NCBI GenBank assembly: GCA_018399285.1
Contig: JAGYOW010000007.1
Span: 34,787 to 98,786 of the forward strand
Origin: Desulfotignum sp.
GTDB taxonomy: Bacteria; Desulfobacterota; Desulfobacteria; Desulfobacterales; Desulfobacteraceae
Length of the DNA stretch: 64,000 nucleotides
Reading direction: 5' to 3'
Both the position numbers and the translations under genes were made by a program. The stretch's first letter is position 1; the number at the start of each line of letters is the position of its first letter. A model generated the notes under the pieces. The model searched no databases and had not been told where the DNA came from. It was given only the letters and a program-made list of their open reading frames with translations. Shown one piece after another: positions 43,254 through 53,057 of the stretch.

Positions 43254-45287
43254 TCACACCCGGTCGAACCGGTCGAATTTCATGCTGAATGTTCCCCGGC
43301 CCTGGGTGGCGGAACGCAGGGCTGTGGAATACCCGAACATTTTAGCCAAAGGCACGACGGCATGGATGATCTGGATATTGGCTTTCGGGGCAATGGATTC
43401 CACTTTCCCCCCCCGGGAATTGAGATCGGCAATGGCGTCTCCCATATAGGTGTCCGGCACAAACACCTCCACCTGCATGATCGGTTCCAGAAGCGCCAGG
43501 GATGCACTTTCCAACGCCTCTTTGCAGGCCATGGACCCACACACTGAAAATCCCAGTTCCGTGGATTTCCCTTCCTCAAACGCCCCGCCCAGCAGAATGA
43601 TTTCCACATCCACCAGCGGATATCCCTTGAGATACCCGCCTTCCAGGCTTTCCCGGATACCCTGTTCAATACCGGGCACAAATTGAGGCGGAATCTGGGT
43701 TTCAGGGGCCTTGTTCCTGAAAAGAACGCCGGTTCCCCGGTCCAGGGGTTTGAGCTGAATTCGGACTTTTGCGTAATGGGATTTGCCGGAAATCTCCCGG
43801 TCAAATACGGCCTCACCCGTGGCCGGCGCTGTGACCACCTCCCGGTACACCACCTGGGGATTGCCCACATTCACCTGGGTGTTGAACTCCTTGCGCATCC
43901 TTGAAATAATGATCTCCAGATGCAGTTCTCCCATGCCCGACAAAATGGTCTGGCCGGTTTCTTCATCTTTGGACACCTTGAGGGTCGGATCCTCGATGGT
44001 GAATTTTTCAAGGACCATGTCCAGTTTTTCCTGATCCGCATGGGTTTTCGGTTCGATGGCAATGGAAATCACCGGATCTTCGTATTTCATTTTTTCAAGA
44101 AACACAGGATGATCCACCGAGCAAAGCGTATCACCGGTTCCGGAATCCTTCAATCCCACAATGCCCACGATATCCCCGGCAGACGCTTCTTTGAGACGTT
44201 CCCGCTTGTTGGCGTGCATCAGCAGGATCCGGGACAATTTTTCCTTTTTCTTGAGCACGGGGTTGTACACGTCCGACCCGGCTTCAATTTTCCCTGAATA
44301 AATTCTGGCAAAAGACAGTTTCCGGCCTTCGATCATGGAAACCTTAAAAATCAACGCAGCCAGGGGACCGTTTTTCTCCGGAGGAAAATCAAGGGGATCA
44401 CCGGTTTCAGGATGGATGCCCCGCACCGGGGGCACATCCAGGGGGCTGGGAAGAAAATGCGCGATGGCATTGAGCAGCGGCTGAATGCCTTTGTTTTTCA
44501 AGGCACTGCCGCACAGCACGGGCACCAGTTTGTGGTTGATGGTGGCTTTCCGGACGGCAGCGATCAGATCGGCCCGGGTAATTTCCTCTTCTCCCAGGTA
44601 TTTTTCCATGATGGCATCATCTTCTTCGGAAACCGACTCCAAAAGTTTTTCTCTGTATTCCATGGCCAGGTCCGCATATTCTGAAGGGATCTCATCCACC
44701 ACATATGTGGCGCCCAGGCTTTCATCATCCCAACGGATCTGTTTCATGTCGATGAGGTCGATCACCCCGTCAAACTGATCTTCCGCGCCCATGGGAACCT
44801 GAAGCAGCACGGGATGGGCCCCCAGTTTTTCCTTGATGGATGCCACAGCCCCGAAAAAATCCGCCCCCGTGCGGTCCATTTTATTGATAAACGCCATTCT
44901 GGGAACCCGGTACCGGTCCGCCTGGCGCCACACGGTCTCCGACTGGGGCTCCACACCGCCTACGGCACAGAACACACCAATGGCGCCGTCCAGCACCCGC
45001 AGGGCCCGTTCCACTTCCACGGTGAAATCCACATGCCCCGGCGTATCGATGATCTGGATAGTGGACTGCTCCCACTGGCAGGTGGTCACGGCCGAGGAGA
45101 TGGTGATCCCCCGTTCCTGTTCATCCTGCATCCAGTCCATGACCGCTTCGCCATCGTGGACTTCACCGATCTTGTGGGATTTTCCGGTATAGTACAGGAT
45201 CCGTTCCGTCACAGTGGTCTTGCCCGCATCGATGTGGGCCATGATGCCAATATTTCTGATCTTTGATAGGGTCTTTTTCTGCGTCAT
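43254..45287 (-). CDS. fusA: Elongation factor G
   Basis: A GTPase for ribosomal translocation. The 677-residue protein has G motifs [18 protein letters not shown] (G1), [16 protein letters not shown] (G3) and [11 protein letters not shown] (G4), EF-G domain II-V sequence and a standard end ([14 protein letters not shown]). Start [14 protein letters not shown] at 45287 is chosen; an open frame to 45347 adds 20 non-conserved residues. No str-operon genes (rpsL, rpsG, tuf) are near, so it is likely an additional EF-G copy, which is common in Desulfobacterota. Confidence 0.93.
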   Translation of the reverse strand: MTQKKTLSKIRNIGIMAHIDAGKTTVTERILYYTGKSHKIGEVHDGEAVMDWMQDEQERGITISSAVTTCQWEQSTIQIIDTPGHVDFTVEVERALRVLDGAIGVFCAVGGVEPQSETVWRQADRYRVPRMAFINKMDRTGADFFGAVASIKEKLGAHPVLLQVPMGAEDQFDGVIDLIDMKQIRWDDESLGATYVVDEIPSEYADLAMEYREKLLESVSEEDDAIMEKYLGEEEITRADLIAAVRKATINHKLVPVLCGSALKNKGIQPLLNAIAHFLPSPLDVPPVRGIHPETGDPLDFPPEKNGPLAALIFKVSMIEGRKLSFARIYSGKIEAGSDVYNPVLKKKEKLSRILLMHANKRERLKEASAGDIVGIVGLKDSGTGDTLCSVDHPVFLEKMKYEDPVISIAIEPKTHADQEKLDMVLEKFTIEDPTLKVSKDEETGQTILSGMGELHLEIIISRMRKEFNTQVNVGNPQVVYREVVTAPATGEAVFDREISGKSHYAKVRIQLKPLDRGTGVLFRNKAPETQIPPQFVPGIEQGIRESLEGGYLKGYPLVDVEIILLGGAFEEGKSTELGFSVCGSMACKEALESASLALLEPIMQVEVFVPDTYMGDAIADLNSRGGKVESIAPKANIQIIHAVVPLAKMFGYSTALRSATQGRGTFSMKFDRFDRV

Positions 45288-45502
45288 TGTTATATATCGA
45301 TATCTTTGAATAATTGTGAAATTGTGCCGGCAAGGGCGGTAAATCAATGGTATTTGATACAGTATTGCCTGGACACTGTCAAGAAAATAGCTTGCAAAAA
45401 CCGGGATGGTTTAATAAAATTAAATTTCTTAACCAAACCAAACAATCTTGGATATCCCGGAACCATTAGAAACCATTATTTAAAATTTTTATAGTTAAGG
45501 AT

Positions 45503-45880
45503 ATGACCCGGTTGCTTCCCGGATTTGAAAAAATTGTGGAAGAAAGAATCAAAGCCGCCCAGAAAAAAGGCGCGTTTGATAATCTGGCGGGCAAAGGCAA
45601 ACCCTTTGTTCTTGAACCGTCCCATCCGGCGGCGGATGATTGCCGTCTGGCCTATAAAATGTTGAAAAATGCGGGGTATCTGCCCCCTGAAATTGAATTA
45701 AAGAAAAAAATCACCCAGGCTGAACTGCTGCTTGAAGCAACGGATGCCGCATCGGCCCAGCACCGGGAGATCACAAAAAAACTCAATTACCTGTTAACCA
45801 GACTTGATTTTCTCCGGGGCGGCATATCGCCCCTGATCACAAACAAATACCAGGAAAATATTATCAGAAAGTTATCATGA
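45503..45880 (+). CDS. DUF1992 family protein (DnaJC28-like)
   Basis: 125 residues with the DUF1992 pattern: VEERIKAAQKKGAFDNLAGK followed by GKPFVLE, AYKMLKNAGYLPPEIELKK and a helical C-terminus. The domain occurs in a bacterial family and in DNAJC28; its function is unknown. The stop overlaps the start of the next gene. The 215 bases upstream are AT-rich and should contain divergent promoters for this gene and fusA. Confidence 0.85.
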   Translation: MTRLLPGFEKIVEERIKAAQKKGAFDNLAGKGKPFVLEPSHPAADDCRLAYKMLKNAGYLPPEIELKKKITQAELLLEATDAASAQHREITKKLNYLLTRLDFLRGGISPLITNKYQENIIRKLS

Positions 45881-46377
45881 AGTTAAATAAAACCGACAAA
45901 GAAGGGGTGTTTAAAAATATATTCATCGCCTACTTTATTTTGCTGTTCCATGTGGTGCTGCTGGCAGGCATTGCCGTCTTTGTGGTCCTGATCAAGGGAT
46001 TTTTTGAGTATCTGCCCTGGATCATGGCAGGTGCCGGCCTGCTGGTGGCCCTTTGCGTATGGCTTGTGATCCGCCAGATGCGTAAAAATTCCGCACAGAT
46101 TCAGGATATTCTGTCCGATGAACAGTTGAAGCATCGAAATGTGGAAATCAGTTTCATGGGCGGCCTGGCATCTTTTAAAGTTCAGTCCAATGCGGAAGAT
46201 ACCCGCCGTCTTTTGACGTATCCTGAACCGGACAATCTTTCTCCGGATACCCGTTTGATTGAAACGGACATGGATAAGGCAGAACAAAAAATGAATCAGC
46301 TGAATGCATTGTACGAAAAAGACCTGATCACCAAAGAGGAATTTGATCAAGCAAGACAATCCATTATCCAGGGATAA
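45877..46377 (+). CDS. Two-helix membrane protein with C-terminal SHOCT-like motif
   Basis: A 166-residue protein with two adjacent hydrophobic segments (about 10-35 and 45-66), a soluble middle part, and a C-terminal LNALYEKDLITKEEFDQARQ typical of short SHOCT domains. It is coupled to the DUF1992 gene by a four-base overlap. SHOCT motifs are oligomerisation or contact helices at protein ends; no activity can be assigned. Confidence 0.7.
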   Translation: MKLNKTDKEGVFKNIFIAYFILLFHVVLLAGIAVFVVLIKGFFEYLPWIMAGAGLLVALCVWLVIRQMRKNSAQIQDILSDEQLKHRNVEISFMGGLASFKVQSNAEDTRRLLTYPEPDNLSPDTRLIETDMDKAEQKMNQLNALYEKDLITKEEFDQARQSIIQG

Positions 46378-46387
46378 GGAAACGCGT

Positions 46388-47312
46388 ATGAAAAAATCAG
46401 ACTCGCCCTGCTGGCCGGCGGCATCTCTTCGGAACGGTCGGTATCATTGAACAGCGGCAGCAGGTATTTGAAGCACTGGACAAACAAAAAGTACGATATT
46501 CTGCGTTATGATCCCAAAACCGATCTCAAACAGCTGGTCATGGATGCCCCTGACATCGATGCGGCCCTGATCATTCTCCACGGCCCGTTCGGAGAAGACT
46601 GGCACAGTCCAGGGCCTGCTGGATCTGCTGGAGATCCCCTACCAGGGAGCCGGAGTTCTGGGATCGGCTGTGGCCATGAACAAACTGCTGTCAAGCGCCT
46701 GTATCAGACGGGGATATCCCAACCCGGATTTTGCTCCTGACCGCCAGGGATGTTACTTGGACATCCCCCAACTGATCCGGGACTTGGGCCTGCCCCTGGT
46801 GGTGAAGCCCGCGTGTGCCGGATCCAGCGTGGGCATGACCATCGTCAAAAAAGAAGCGGACATGGACCAGGCCATTCAGGAAGGATTTGCCCATGATGAC
46901 ACCTGATTGTGGAAAGCTATATCCAGCGGTGTAAGTTTGAAGCCTGCGGGGTCTGGGCAATGACGATCCGACCGCCCTGCCCGTGATTGAAATCATCCCC
47001 GGCCAGGGCCATGAATATTTGATTTCAACGCCAAATATGTGGCCGGCGGGGACCGAAGAGATCTGCCCGGCCCGCATTGATGACGATCTCACCCGCCGGG
47101 TCAAGACTGGCGGTCCGATCCCTGGGCCCTTTTTCTCAAGGCTATTCCCGCACGGACATGATGCTTGCCGGCGGTGATCTGTTTGTCCTGGAAACCAACA
47201 CCATCCCCAGTATGACGGCCACCAGCCTGTATGCAGTCGGCGGCCGAAGCCGGATATTCGTTTTCCAGACTGGACACACTGATTCAACTGGCCATGGAAG
47301 ACACAAAAAATA
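46388..47312 (+). pseudogene. ddl: D-alanine--D-alanine ligase, broken by many single-base indels
   Basis: The frames combine to a recognisable Ddl: MKK then LALLAGGISSERSVSLNSG, DAALIILHGPFGED, GLLDLLEIPYQGAGVLGSA, PLVVKPACAGSSVGMTIVKK and VLETNTIPSMTATSLY (ATP-grasp). About ten small insertions or deletions are needed to read it through, for example a missing A after 46396 and an extra T near 46601. Ddl makes the D-Ala-D-Ala dipeptide of peptidoglycan and is normally essential, so sequence error is a serious alternative to gene death unless another ddl exists. Confidence 0.85.
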
Positions 47313-47330
47313 AAACCAAAGGAGAGGTCA

Positions 47331-47930
47331 ATGAAAATACTTATTGTAGAGCGGCGGCCTGTGAGCACACCCTGGTATGGAAAATCAGCCAGAGCCCCGT
47401 GGTTGAAAAAAAATTTTTTGCGCCCCCGGCAATGCCGGCACCCGCGGGATCTGGCGGAACCGGTTCCCATCGATGCCCGGAAGATATCAGGCCTGGCGTT
47501 TGCCGAAAAAATGAGATCGATCTGACCGTAGTGGGACCGGAAGGCCCCCTGGTGAAAAGGTGCCGATGCGTTTGGGGGCAAGGGGCTGGCCGTGTTCAGT
47601 CCCAGCAAAGCCGCAGCCCGTCTGGAAGGCGGCAAAATGTTTTCTAAAAACCACATGAACAAGTACAACATCCCCTGTGCCAGGAAGGCGTTCACCGACC
47701 CTGCCAAGGCCAGGGCCTATGCCCGGTTTTATAGGCGCCCCCTGTGAGTCCAAGGCTGACGGCCTGGCCGCCGGTAAAGGTGATCATCTGGCGACACCCT
47801 GGAACAGGCGGATCAGGCCATCGAGGAAGATGATCATGGAAAACCGGTTCCGGGATGCCGGTGCCACCGTGGTGGTGGAAGAGTGCCTGACGGGCGAGGA
47901 AGCCTCGTTTATCATGTACTGACCGACGGC
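47331..47930 (+). pseudogene. purD: 5' part of purD (phosphoribosylamine-glycine ligase), frameshifted
   Basis: Starting at the ATG at 47331 after AGGAGAGG, frames join to MKILIV, an EHTLVWKISQSPVVEK stretch, EIDLTVVGPEGPLVK, AAARLEGGKMFSKNHMNKYN and ADGLAAGKG, the N-terminal and ATP-grasp regions of PurD. About eight frame changes occur before the reading settles near 47925 in the frame of the following entry. purD is the second step of purine synthesis. As in ddl, the density of single-base changes suggests possible sequence error. Confidence 0.82.
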
Positions 47931-49091
47931 AAAACCGTGCTGCCCCTGCCCGAATCCCAGGACCACAAACGGGCCCTGGACAATGACGAAGGCCCCAACA
48001 CCGGCGGCATGGGCGCCTATTCTCCAGCTCCTGTACTGGATCACATGCTGCGCACCAAAGCCATGAAAGAGGTGATGATTCCGGCGGTCCAGGGCATGGC
48101 CAAGGAAGGCACCCCGTTCAAGGGTGTACTCTATGCCGGACTCATGGTGAACAAAGACAAGATCAAGGTCCTGGAATTCAACACCCGGCTGGGGGACCCG
48201 GAAACCCAGCCCATTCTCATGCGCCTGAAAAACGATCTGGTGCCGCTGATGGAAGCCTGCTGCAACGGGACCCTGCACCAGCATGCCGTGGAAATCGACC
48301 CCCGGGCCGCTGTATGTGTGGTGGTGTCTGCGGGCGGATATCCGGGGGCTTATGAAAAAGGCCATGCCATATCCGGCCTGGATGCGGCCAATGAGATCAA
48401 AGGCACCATGGTGTTTCATGCCGGCACGGCCATGGACGGCGATTCAGTGGTCACCTCAGGCGGCCGGGTTTTAGGGGTCACCAGCTTAGGTGATACGGTT
48501 CAGCAGGCCATTGATACGGCCTATGCGGCCTGTGAAAAAATTTCTTTTACCGATCATTTTTATCGCAAAGATATTGGTGCCAAAGCCGTGAAACGGCTGT
48601 CCATCCCGCCCAAAGTCGGGGTGATCATGGGTTCGGATTCCGATTTCAGTGTCATGGAAAAAGCCCTGGCCATTTTAAAGCAGTTTGATATTCCCTATTA
48701 CGTGACCGTGGCTTCGGCCCACCGAACCCCGGACCAGGCAGCCCGGCTGGCATCCCAAGCAAAAGAAGACGGGGTCCAGGTCCTGATCTGCGGGGCTGGA
48801 CATGCGGCCCATCTGGCCGGTGTGATCGCGGCCCACACCACCTTGCCCGTGCTGGGAGTGCCCATTGATTCCTCGGCCCTCCAGGGGCTGGACGCATTGC
48901 TGGCCACCGTGCAGATGCCACCGGGCATTCCCGTGTCCACCATGGCCATCGGCAAATCCGGGGCTCACAATGCCGGCATTTTCGCGGCCCAGATCATCGG
49001 CCTGTCCGACCCGACCGTGGCAAAAAAACTGACCGCATTCAAAAAAGACATGGCTGCCAAAGTACAGAAAAAGGCCGCATCCTTTGCCTGA
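47883..49091 (+). CDS. purE: PurD C-terminal part fused in frame to PurE
   Basis: One open frame encodes the PurD C-terminal two thirds (from LTDGKTVLPLPESQDHKRAL, DNDEGPNTGGMGAYSPAPV, EFNTRLGDPETQPILMRLKN to AACEKISFTDHFYRKDIG) and then, after about ten linker residues, a complete PurE: PPKVGVIMGSDSDFSVMEKA, VASAHRTPDQAARLA, GAGHAAHLAGVIAAHT and STMAIGKSGAHNAGIFAAQI. PurE interconverts N5-CAIR and CAIR. There is no stop or ATG at the junction; a GTG at about 48586 could start a separate PurE. The frame is truly coding from about 47925 on, so the GTG at 47883 is not the biological start. Confidence 0.85.
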   Translation: MPDGRGSLVYHVLTDGKTVLPLPESQDHKRALDNDEGPNTGGMGAYSPAPVLDHMLRTKAMKEVMIPAVQGMAKEGTPFKGVLYAGLMVNKDKIKVLEFNTRLGDPETQPILMRLKNDLVPLMEACCNGTLHQHAVEIDPRAAVCVVVSAGGYPGAYEKGHAISGLDAANEIKGTMVFHAGTAMDGDSVVTSGGRVLGVTSLGDTVQQAIDTAYAACEKISFTDHFYRKDIGAKAVKRLSIPPKVGVIMGSDSDFSVMEKALAILKQFDIPYYVTVASAHRTPDQAARLASQAKEDGVQVLICGAGHAAHLAGVIAAHTTLPVLGVPIDSSALQGLDALLATVQMPPGIPVSTMAIGKSGAHNAGIFAAQIIGLSDPTVAKKLTAFKKDMAAKVQKKAASFA

Positions 49092-49764
49092 CACATCCAC
49101 GCCGGGGCCTGAAGCCCGGCTGAAAAAACCGCTGCGGGTGATCCGGATCGATCCGGATCACCCGGCACCCCAAACCATTCACCAGGCTGCGGCATTGATC
49201 CAAAACCAGGGCGTGGTGGTTTTTCCCACCCAGGGCCTGTATGGTCTGGCAGCAGATGCCCGGGATTCTCTGGCCATCAAAAAAATATTTCACATCAAGC
49301 ACCGGCCTGAAACCAATCCCGTTTTGATCCTGATCCACAGTCCCACGGATCTGGAAGAACTGGTGACCCATATTCCGGATGCAGCCCACAGGCTGATGCA
49401 GGCCTTCTGGCCCGGGGGCCTGACCCTGGTTTTCGAGGCAGCACCCCGTGTCAGTGATCTGCTCACCGCCGGTACCGGTAAAATCGGGGTTCGGATCCCG
49501 TCTCACCCCGTGGCCCGGGCTCTGGTCAAAGCCGCGGGCCGTCCCATCACCGGTACCAGTGCCAACCGGTCCGGTGCCCCGGGATGCAGCCAGATCAAAG
49601 ACCTGCCTCAGGACCTGATCCGGGCTGCGGATCTGGTGCTGGATGCCGGCCCCTTAAAAGGCGGCACCGGCTCCACCATCCTGGATGTCACCTGTGATCC
49701 TCCCCGGGTAATCAGGCAGGGGAGAATTCCCTTTGATTCGATCCGGCAGGTACTGGGGCCCTGA
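49084..49764 (+). CDS. Sua5/YciO/YrdC threonylcarbamoyl-AMP synthase-like protein
   Basis: Makes threonylcarbamoyl-AMP for the t6A37 modification of ANN-decoding tRNAs. About 226 residues with VVFPTQGLYGLAADARDSLA, KIFHIKHRPETNPVLILI, FWPGGLTLVFEA, KIGVRIPSHPVARALV and ITGTSANRSG. Starts are TTG at 49084 (overlapping the purE stop) or GTG at 49138, directly before VIRIDPDHP; the second gives a tighter N-terminus. It is co-directional with purDE and followed by tRNA-Leu. Confidence 0.9.
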   Translation: MPDTSTPGPEARLKKPLRVIRIDPDHPAPQTIHQAAALIQNQGVVVFPTQGLYGLAADARDSLAIKKIFHIKHRPETNPVLILIHSPTDLEELVTHIPDAAHRLMQAFWPGGLTLVFEAAPRVSDLLTAGTGKIGVRIPSHPVARALVKAAGRPITGTSANRSGAPGCSQIKDLPQDLIRAADLVLDAGPLKGGTGSTILDVTCDPPRVIRQGRIPFDSIRQVLGP

Positions 49765-49802
49765 AATTTCTCCGGTTTGCCCGGCACGGGGTTGAAAATT
49801 GA

Positions 49803-49831
49803 TTGACAAACCAGGTTTTTTTCATTATTTA
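49803..49831 (+). promoter_or_regulatory. Sigma-70-type promoter of tRNA-Leu
   Basis: TTGACA at 49803-49808 and TATTTA at 49826-49831 with a 17-base spacer, 11 bases before the tRNA 5' end. Confidence 0.65.
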
Positions 49832-49842
49832 AGTATTTTCGT

Positions 49843-49929
49843 GCCGGAGTGGTGGAATTGGTAGACGCAGAGGACTCAAAATCCTCCGCCCGCAAGGGTG
49901 TGCGAGTTCAAGTCTCGCCTCCGGCACCA
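49843..49929 (+). tRNA. tRNA-Leu (anticodon CAA)
   Basis: An 87-base class II tRNA: acceptor GCCGGAG/CTCCGGC, anticodon stem GAGGA/TCCTC with loop CTCAAAA (CAA), a long variable arm (CCGCCCGCAAGGGTGTG region), T-loop GTTCAAGTC and encoded CCA. Confidence 0.95.
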
Positions 49930-49939
49930 CACACAACCG

Positions 49940-50184
49940 CAGTCTAAATTTTTTCCTGCCCCTTTTCGATCTGTCTCAGGGCAGATAATTAAAAATTGTT
50001 CGCCACCCCAGCGGCCCAGAATATCAGAAGAACGGATTCGTTGTTTGATAAGCATCACCAGATTTTTGAGCACAACATCCCCCACATGATGCCCGAAAGG
50101 ATCATTGATGGACTTGAAATGATCGATGGTGAATCCCACAACTTTTCCTCTGACTGAAAAGGAAAACGGCGGAAAATTATCCAT
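49940..50184 (-). pseudogene. Fragment of a diguanylate cyclase (GGDEF) gene
   Basis: The minus-strand reading contains [39 protein letters not shown] and [16 protein letters not shown], the core of a GGDEF domain with GGEQF in place of GG(D/E)EF. Upstream domains and the C-terminal end are missing, and the frame runs into tRNA-Leu. The remnant abuts the tRNA 3' end, a common site of integration or excision scars. Confidence 0.7.
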
Positions 50185-50556
50185 CCGAACACCGCTATCA
50201 AACTACATGCGATATATTTCTTTTCCCAAATTTGAGTCAACCACTTTCTCCTCAGGCACAAGAAAATGACCCACTGATGCTGGCTGCCTTCCGGCGGTCT
50301 CACAACCGGTTCACATCCATAAAAAAGACATCATCTTTATACCACATGATTTAAAAAACTATTTCAGAGCCAGAATTTCATGGTCTCGCCATATTTGGAC
50401 TTTTCCACAACCCCGTTGTGTGATATGCAGTGACCGGACAAAATAATCTAATTTTGCAATGGGTATTTATATTTTTTATCAGATATTGTAGTATTCACAA
50501 ATTTGATTAAAAAGGATCCACGTGCAGCACAAAGCCAAGGTAAGGAGGGAGACAGA
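50185..50556. other. AT-rich intergenic region upstream of the NuoE/NuoF-like genes
   Basis: About 370 bases without a supported gene. The left part is probably more decayed GGDEF-gene sequence; the right part, AT-rich near 50440-50520, should hold the promoter of the diaphorase genes, but I see no convincing consensus. Confidence 0.4.
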
Positions 50557-51012
50557 ATGGAAGATCGGTTGAGTGAGATACTTTCACCCTATAAAGGAAA
50601 ACGGGATGCGCTGATCCCGATTTTACAGAAAGTACAGGCAGAACTGGGTTATCTGCCGGATGAAGCCATGCTTGAAATCGCCAGAGTGACCGGCCTCCCG
50701 GAAAGCCGGGTGTTTGCAGTGGCATCTTTTTATGCCCAGTTCCGTTTCACCCCCAGGGGCAAACATTCTTTTATGGTATGCCGGGGAACGGCCTGCCATG
50801 TCCGGGGGGCGGAAAAGATTCTGGAAGAAACAGAAAGGGCTTTGGGTATTGTTGAAGGAGAAACCACTGAAGATCAGGAATATACCCTGGAAACCGTGGC
50901 CTGTATCGGCTGCTGTGCCCTGGCGCCCTGTGTGATGATCGATGAAGATGTGGAAGCCAAGCTGACCCCTAAAATGGTTTCGGAAATAATCGACAGGAGG
51001 AAAGCAAAATGA
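50557..51012 (+). CDS. NuoE/HndA-like [2Fe-2S] subunit of an NADH-linked complex
   Basis: A 151-residue protein, start MEDRLSEILSPYKG after GGAGGGAG. It has the NuoE fold: helical N-terminus, ARVTGLPESRVFAVASFYAQ, and [2Fe-2S] ligands in CRGTACHVRG and VACIGCCALAPCVMIDED. Members serve in HndABCD hydrogenases, NAD-dependent formate dehydrogenases and bifurcating complexes. The stop overlaps the start of the next gene, so it is made with the NuoF-like subunit. fdhA, which faces this operon across a shared terminator, is the likely catalytic partner. Confidence 0.9.
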   Translation: MEDRLSEILSPYKGKRDALIPILQKVQAELGYLPDEAMLEIARVTGLPESRVFAVASFYAQFRFTPRGKHSFMVCRGTACHVRGAEKILEETERALGIVEGETTEDQEYTLETVACIGCCALAPCVMIDEDVEAKLTPKMVSEIIDRRKAK

Positions 51013-52916
51013 CGTTTGCTGAAATACAGGAACAGGCCGGAAAAGAATGGGATGAGCTGATAAACGGGCAGAAGCCTCAAATCGCCATCGGTACGGCCAC
51101 CTGCGGCAGATCCGCCGGTGCCATGGCCGTGGTCAAGGCATTTGAAGATGGACTGGCCGAAAAAAAAGTGGACGCCAGCATTCGTGAAGTCGGGTGTATC
51201 GGTCCCTGTTACGCCGAGCCTCTGGTGAACATTGACAAACCCGGCAAACCCACCATCTGTTTTAAAAATGTCAACCCCGACATGGTGACGGAAATCATCG
51301 ATGCCTATCTTCTGGGCGATGATCCGCTGCCTCAGTATACATTGGGCACATTGGGACAGGGTGAAATCAAAGGCGTGACAAAAATTCTGGACACCCCTTC
51401 TTTCAAACCCCAGGAGCGCCGGGTATTCCGCAACTGCGGGATTATCGATCCCACCAATATCAATCATTACATTGCCAACCAGGGATATGAAGGGCTTCAC
51501 AAAGCCCTGACCACCATGACCCAGCAGGAAGTGGTGGATGTCATGAAAGCATCCGGCCTGCGGGGCCGGGGCGGCGGCGGATTTCCCGCCGGCCGGAAAT
51601 GGGAAGCCGGACTGGCCGCCAAAGGCACGCCCAAATATGTGGTGTGTAACGCGGATGAAGGTGACCCGGGCGCGTTTATGGACCGGGCCGTGATCGAAGG
51701 CGACCCGCATTCGGTTCTGGAGGGAATGGCCATCGCCGGGTACACCATTGGCGCGGAAACCGGCTATATCTATGTGCGGGCGGAATATCCCCTGGCCATC
51801 AGACGTCTGGAACGGGCCATTGCCCAGGCCCATGAAAAGGGATTTCTGGGAAAAAATATTTTGGGAACCGACTTCAACTTTGAAATCAAAATCTTTCCCG
51901 GTGCCGGCGCATTTGTCTGCGGTGAATCCACAGCCCTCACCCTGTCCATCGAGGGCAAACGGGGCATGCCCCGGGTGGCCCCCCGCCCGCGAACCACGGA
52001 AATCGGACTGTATGACAAACCCACATTGCTCAACAACGTGAAAACCTTTTCATCGTCTCCCATGATCATCACCAAAGGTGCGGAATGGTTTGCCAGCGTG
52101 GGCACTGAAAAAAGCACGGGAACGGCGATTTTTGCTTTGACCGGCAAGGTGAACAACTGCGGGCTCATTGAAGTGCCCATGGGAATCACCCTCAGGGAAA
52201 TCATTTATGACATCGGCGGCGGCATCTCGGACGGCGGCACGTTCAAGGCCGTCCAGACCGGCGGACCTTCAGGCGGTTGTCTGCCGGCATCTTTGCTGGA
52301 CACCCCCATTGATTACGACTCCCTGGACGAAGCCGGATCCATCATGGGTTCCGGCGGCATGGTGGTCATGGATGAAAAAACCTGTATGGTGGATGTGGCC
52401 CGGTATTTCCTGGATTTCACGGTCATTGAATCCTGCGGCCAGTGTGTGCCGTGTCGGCTGGGAACCAAGGAACTCTTGGAAGTGCTCAAGGAAATCTGCG
52501 CCGGAAAGGGCCGAAAAGAAGACCTGGATCTGCTGTATGAACTGAGCCTGGCCATCCATGCCGGGTCCATCTGCGGTTTGGGACAGACGGCTGCAAATCC
52601 GGTGCTCACCACCCTGCGGTATTTCAAAGAAGAATATGAAGCCCATATTTTTGAAAAACGGTGTCCGGCCAAAGTATGCAAATCGTTGATTTCCTTTGTT
52701 ATCCGGGAAGACAAATGCGTGGGATGCGGCATCTGCGCCAGATCCTGCCCCGTGAGCGCCATCTCGGGTGAAAAGAAAAAGGTCCATGTCATTGATCAGT
52801 CCGTCTGCGTTCAGTGCGGGGTGTGCCAGGAAAAATGTCCAACCAAATTCAGCGCTGTGGACTGCGTGTCTCCCAGAATTAAAACTTCGACACCTGAAAA
52901 AATGGAAACGACCTGA
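51009..52916 (+). CDS. NuoF/HndC-like NADH-binding subunit with extra iron-sulfur domains
   Basis: 635 residues: an N-terminal thioredoxin-like [2Fe-2S] domain (GTATCGRSAGA, REVGCIGPCYAEP), a NuoF core with the NADH/FMN site (GLRGRGGGGFPAGRKWE, CNADEGDPGAFMDR), ESCGQCVPCRLG [4Fe-4S] ligands and a C-terminal 2[4Fe-4S] ferredoxin (CVGCGICARSCP, CVQCGVCQEKCP). This is the layout of HndC, HydB and NAD-linked formate dehydrogenase beta subunits. It oxidises or reduces NAD(H) and exchanges electrons with ferredoxin-type centres; confurcation is possible but not shown. Confidence 0.93.
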   Translation: MTFAEIQEQAGKEWDELINGQKPQIAIGTATCGRSAGAMAVVKAFEDGLAEKKVDASIREVGCIGPCYAEPLVNIDKPGKPTICFKNVNPDMVTEIIDAYLLGDDPLPQYTLGTLGQGEIKGVTKILDTPSFKPQERRVFRNCGIIDPTNINHYIANQGYEGLHKALTTMTQQEVVDVMKASGLRGRGGGGFPAGRKWEAGLAAKGTPKYVVCNADEGDPGAFMDRAVIEGDPHSVLEGMAIAGYTIGAETGYIYVRAEYPLAIRRLERAIAQAHEKGFLGKNILGTDFNFEIKIFPGAGAFVCGESTALTLSIEGKRGMPRVAPRPRTTEIGLYDKPTLLNNVKTFSSSPMIITKGAEWFASVGTEKSTGTAIFALTGKVNNCGLIEVPMGITLREIIYDIGGGISDGGTFKAVQTGGPSGGCLPASLLDTPIDYDSLDEAGSIMGSGGMVVMDEKTCMVDVARYFLDFTVIESCGQCVPCRLGTKELLEVLKEICAGKGRKEDLDLLYELSLAIHAGSICGLGQTAANPVLTTLRYFKEEYEAHIFEKRCPAKVCKSLISFVIREDKCVGCGICARSCPVSAISGEKKKVHVIDQSVCVQCGVCQEKCPTKFSAVDCVSPRIKTSTPEKMETT

Positions 52917-52993
52917 TCTTTATTTGAAAATTGATTGAAATTTGTGGCTGGATGATACGTTCATTCAGCCACAAACCGTTTTCAGACATGAAA

Positions 52994-53037
52994 AACGACA
53001 AAAGCCCGGCATGAAACATTGCCGGGCTTTTGTCGTT
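52994..53037. terminator. Bidirectional terminator between the NuoF-like gene and fdhA
   Basis: An 18-base perfect inverted repeat (52994-53011 with 53020-53037; core AAAAGCCCGGCA) and an 8-base loop. A/T runs on both sides allow termination in both directions between the convergent genes. Confidence 0.9.
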
Positions 53038-53057
53038 AAAAATTTAATTGATGGGTG

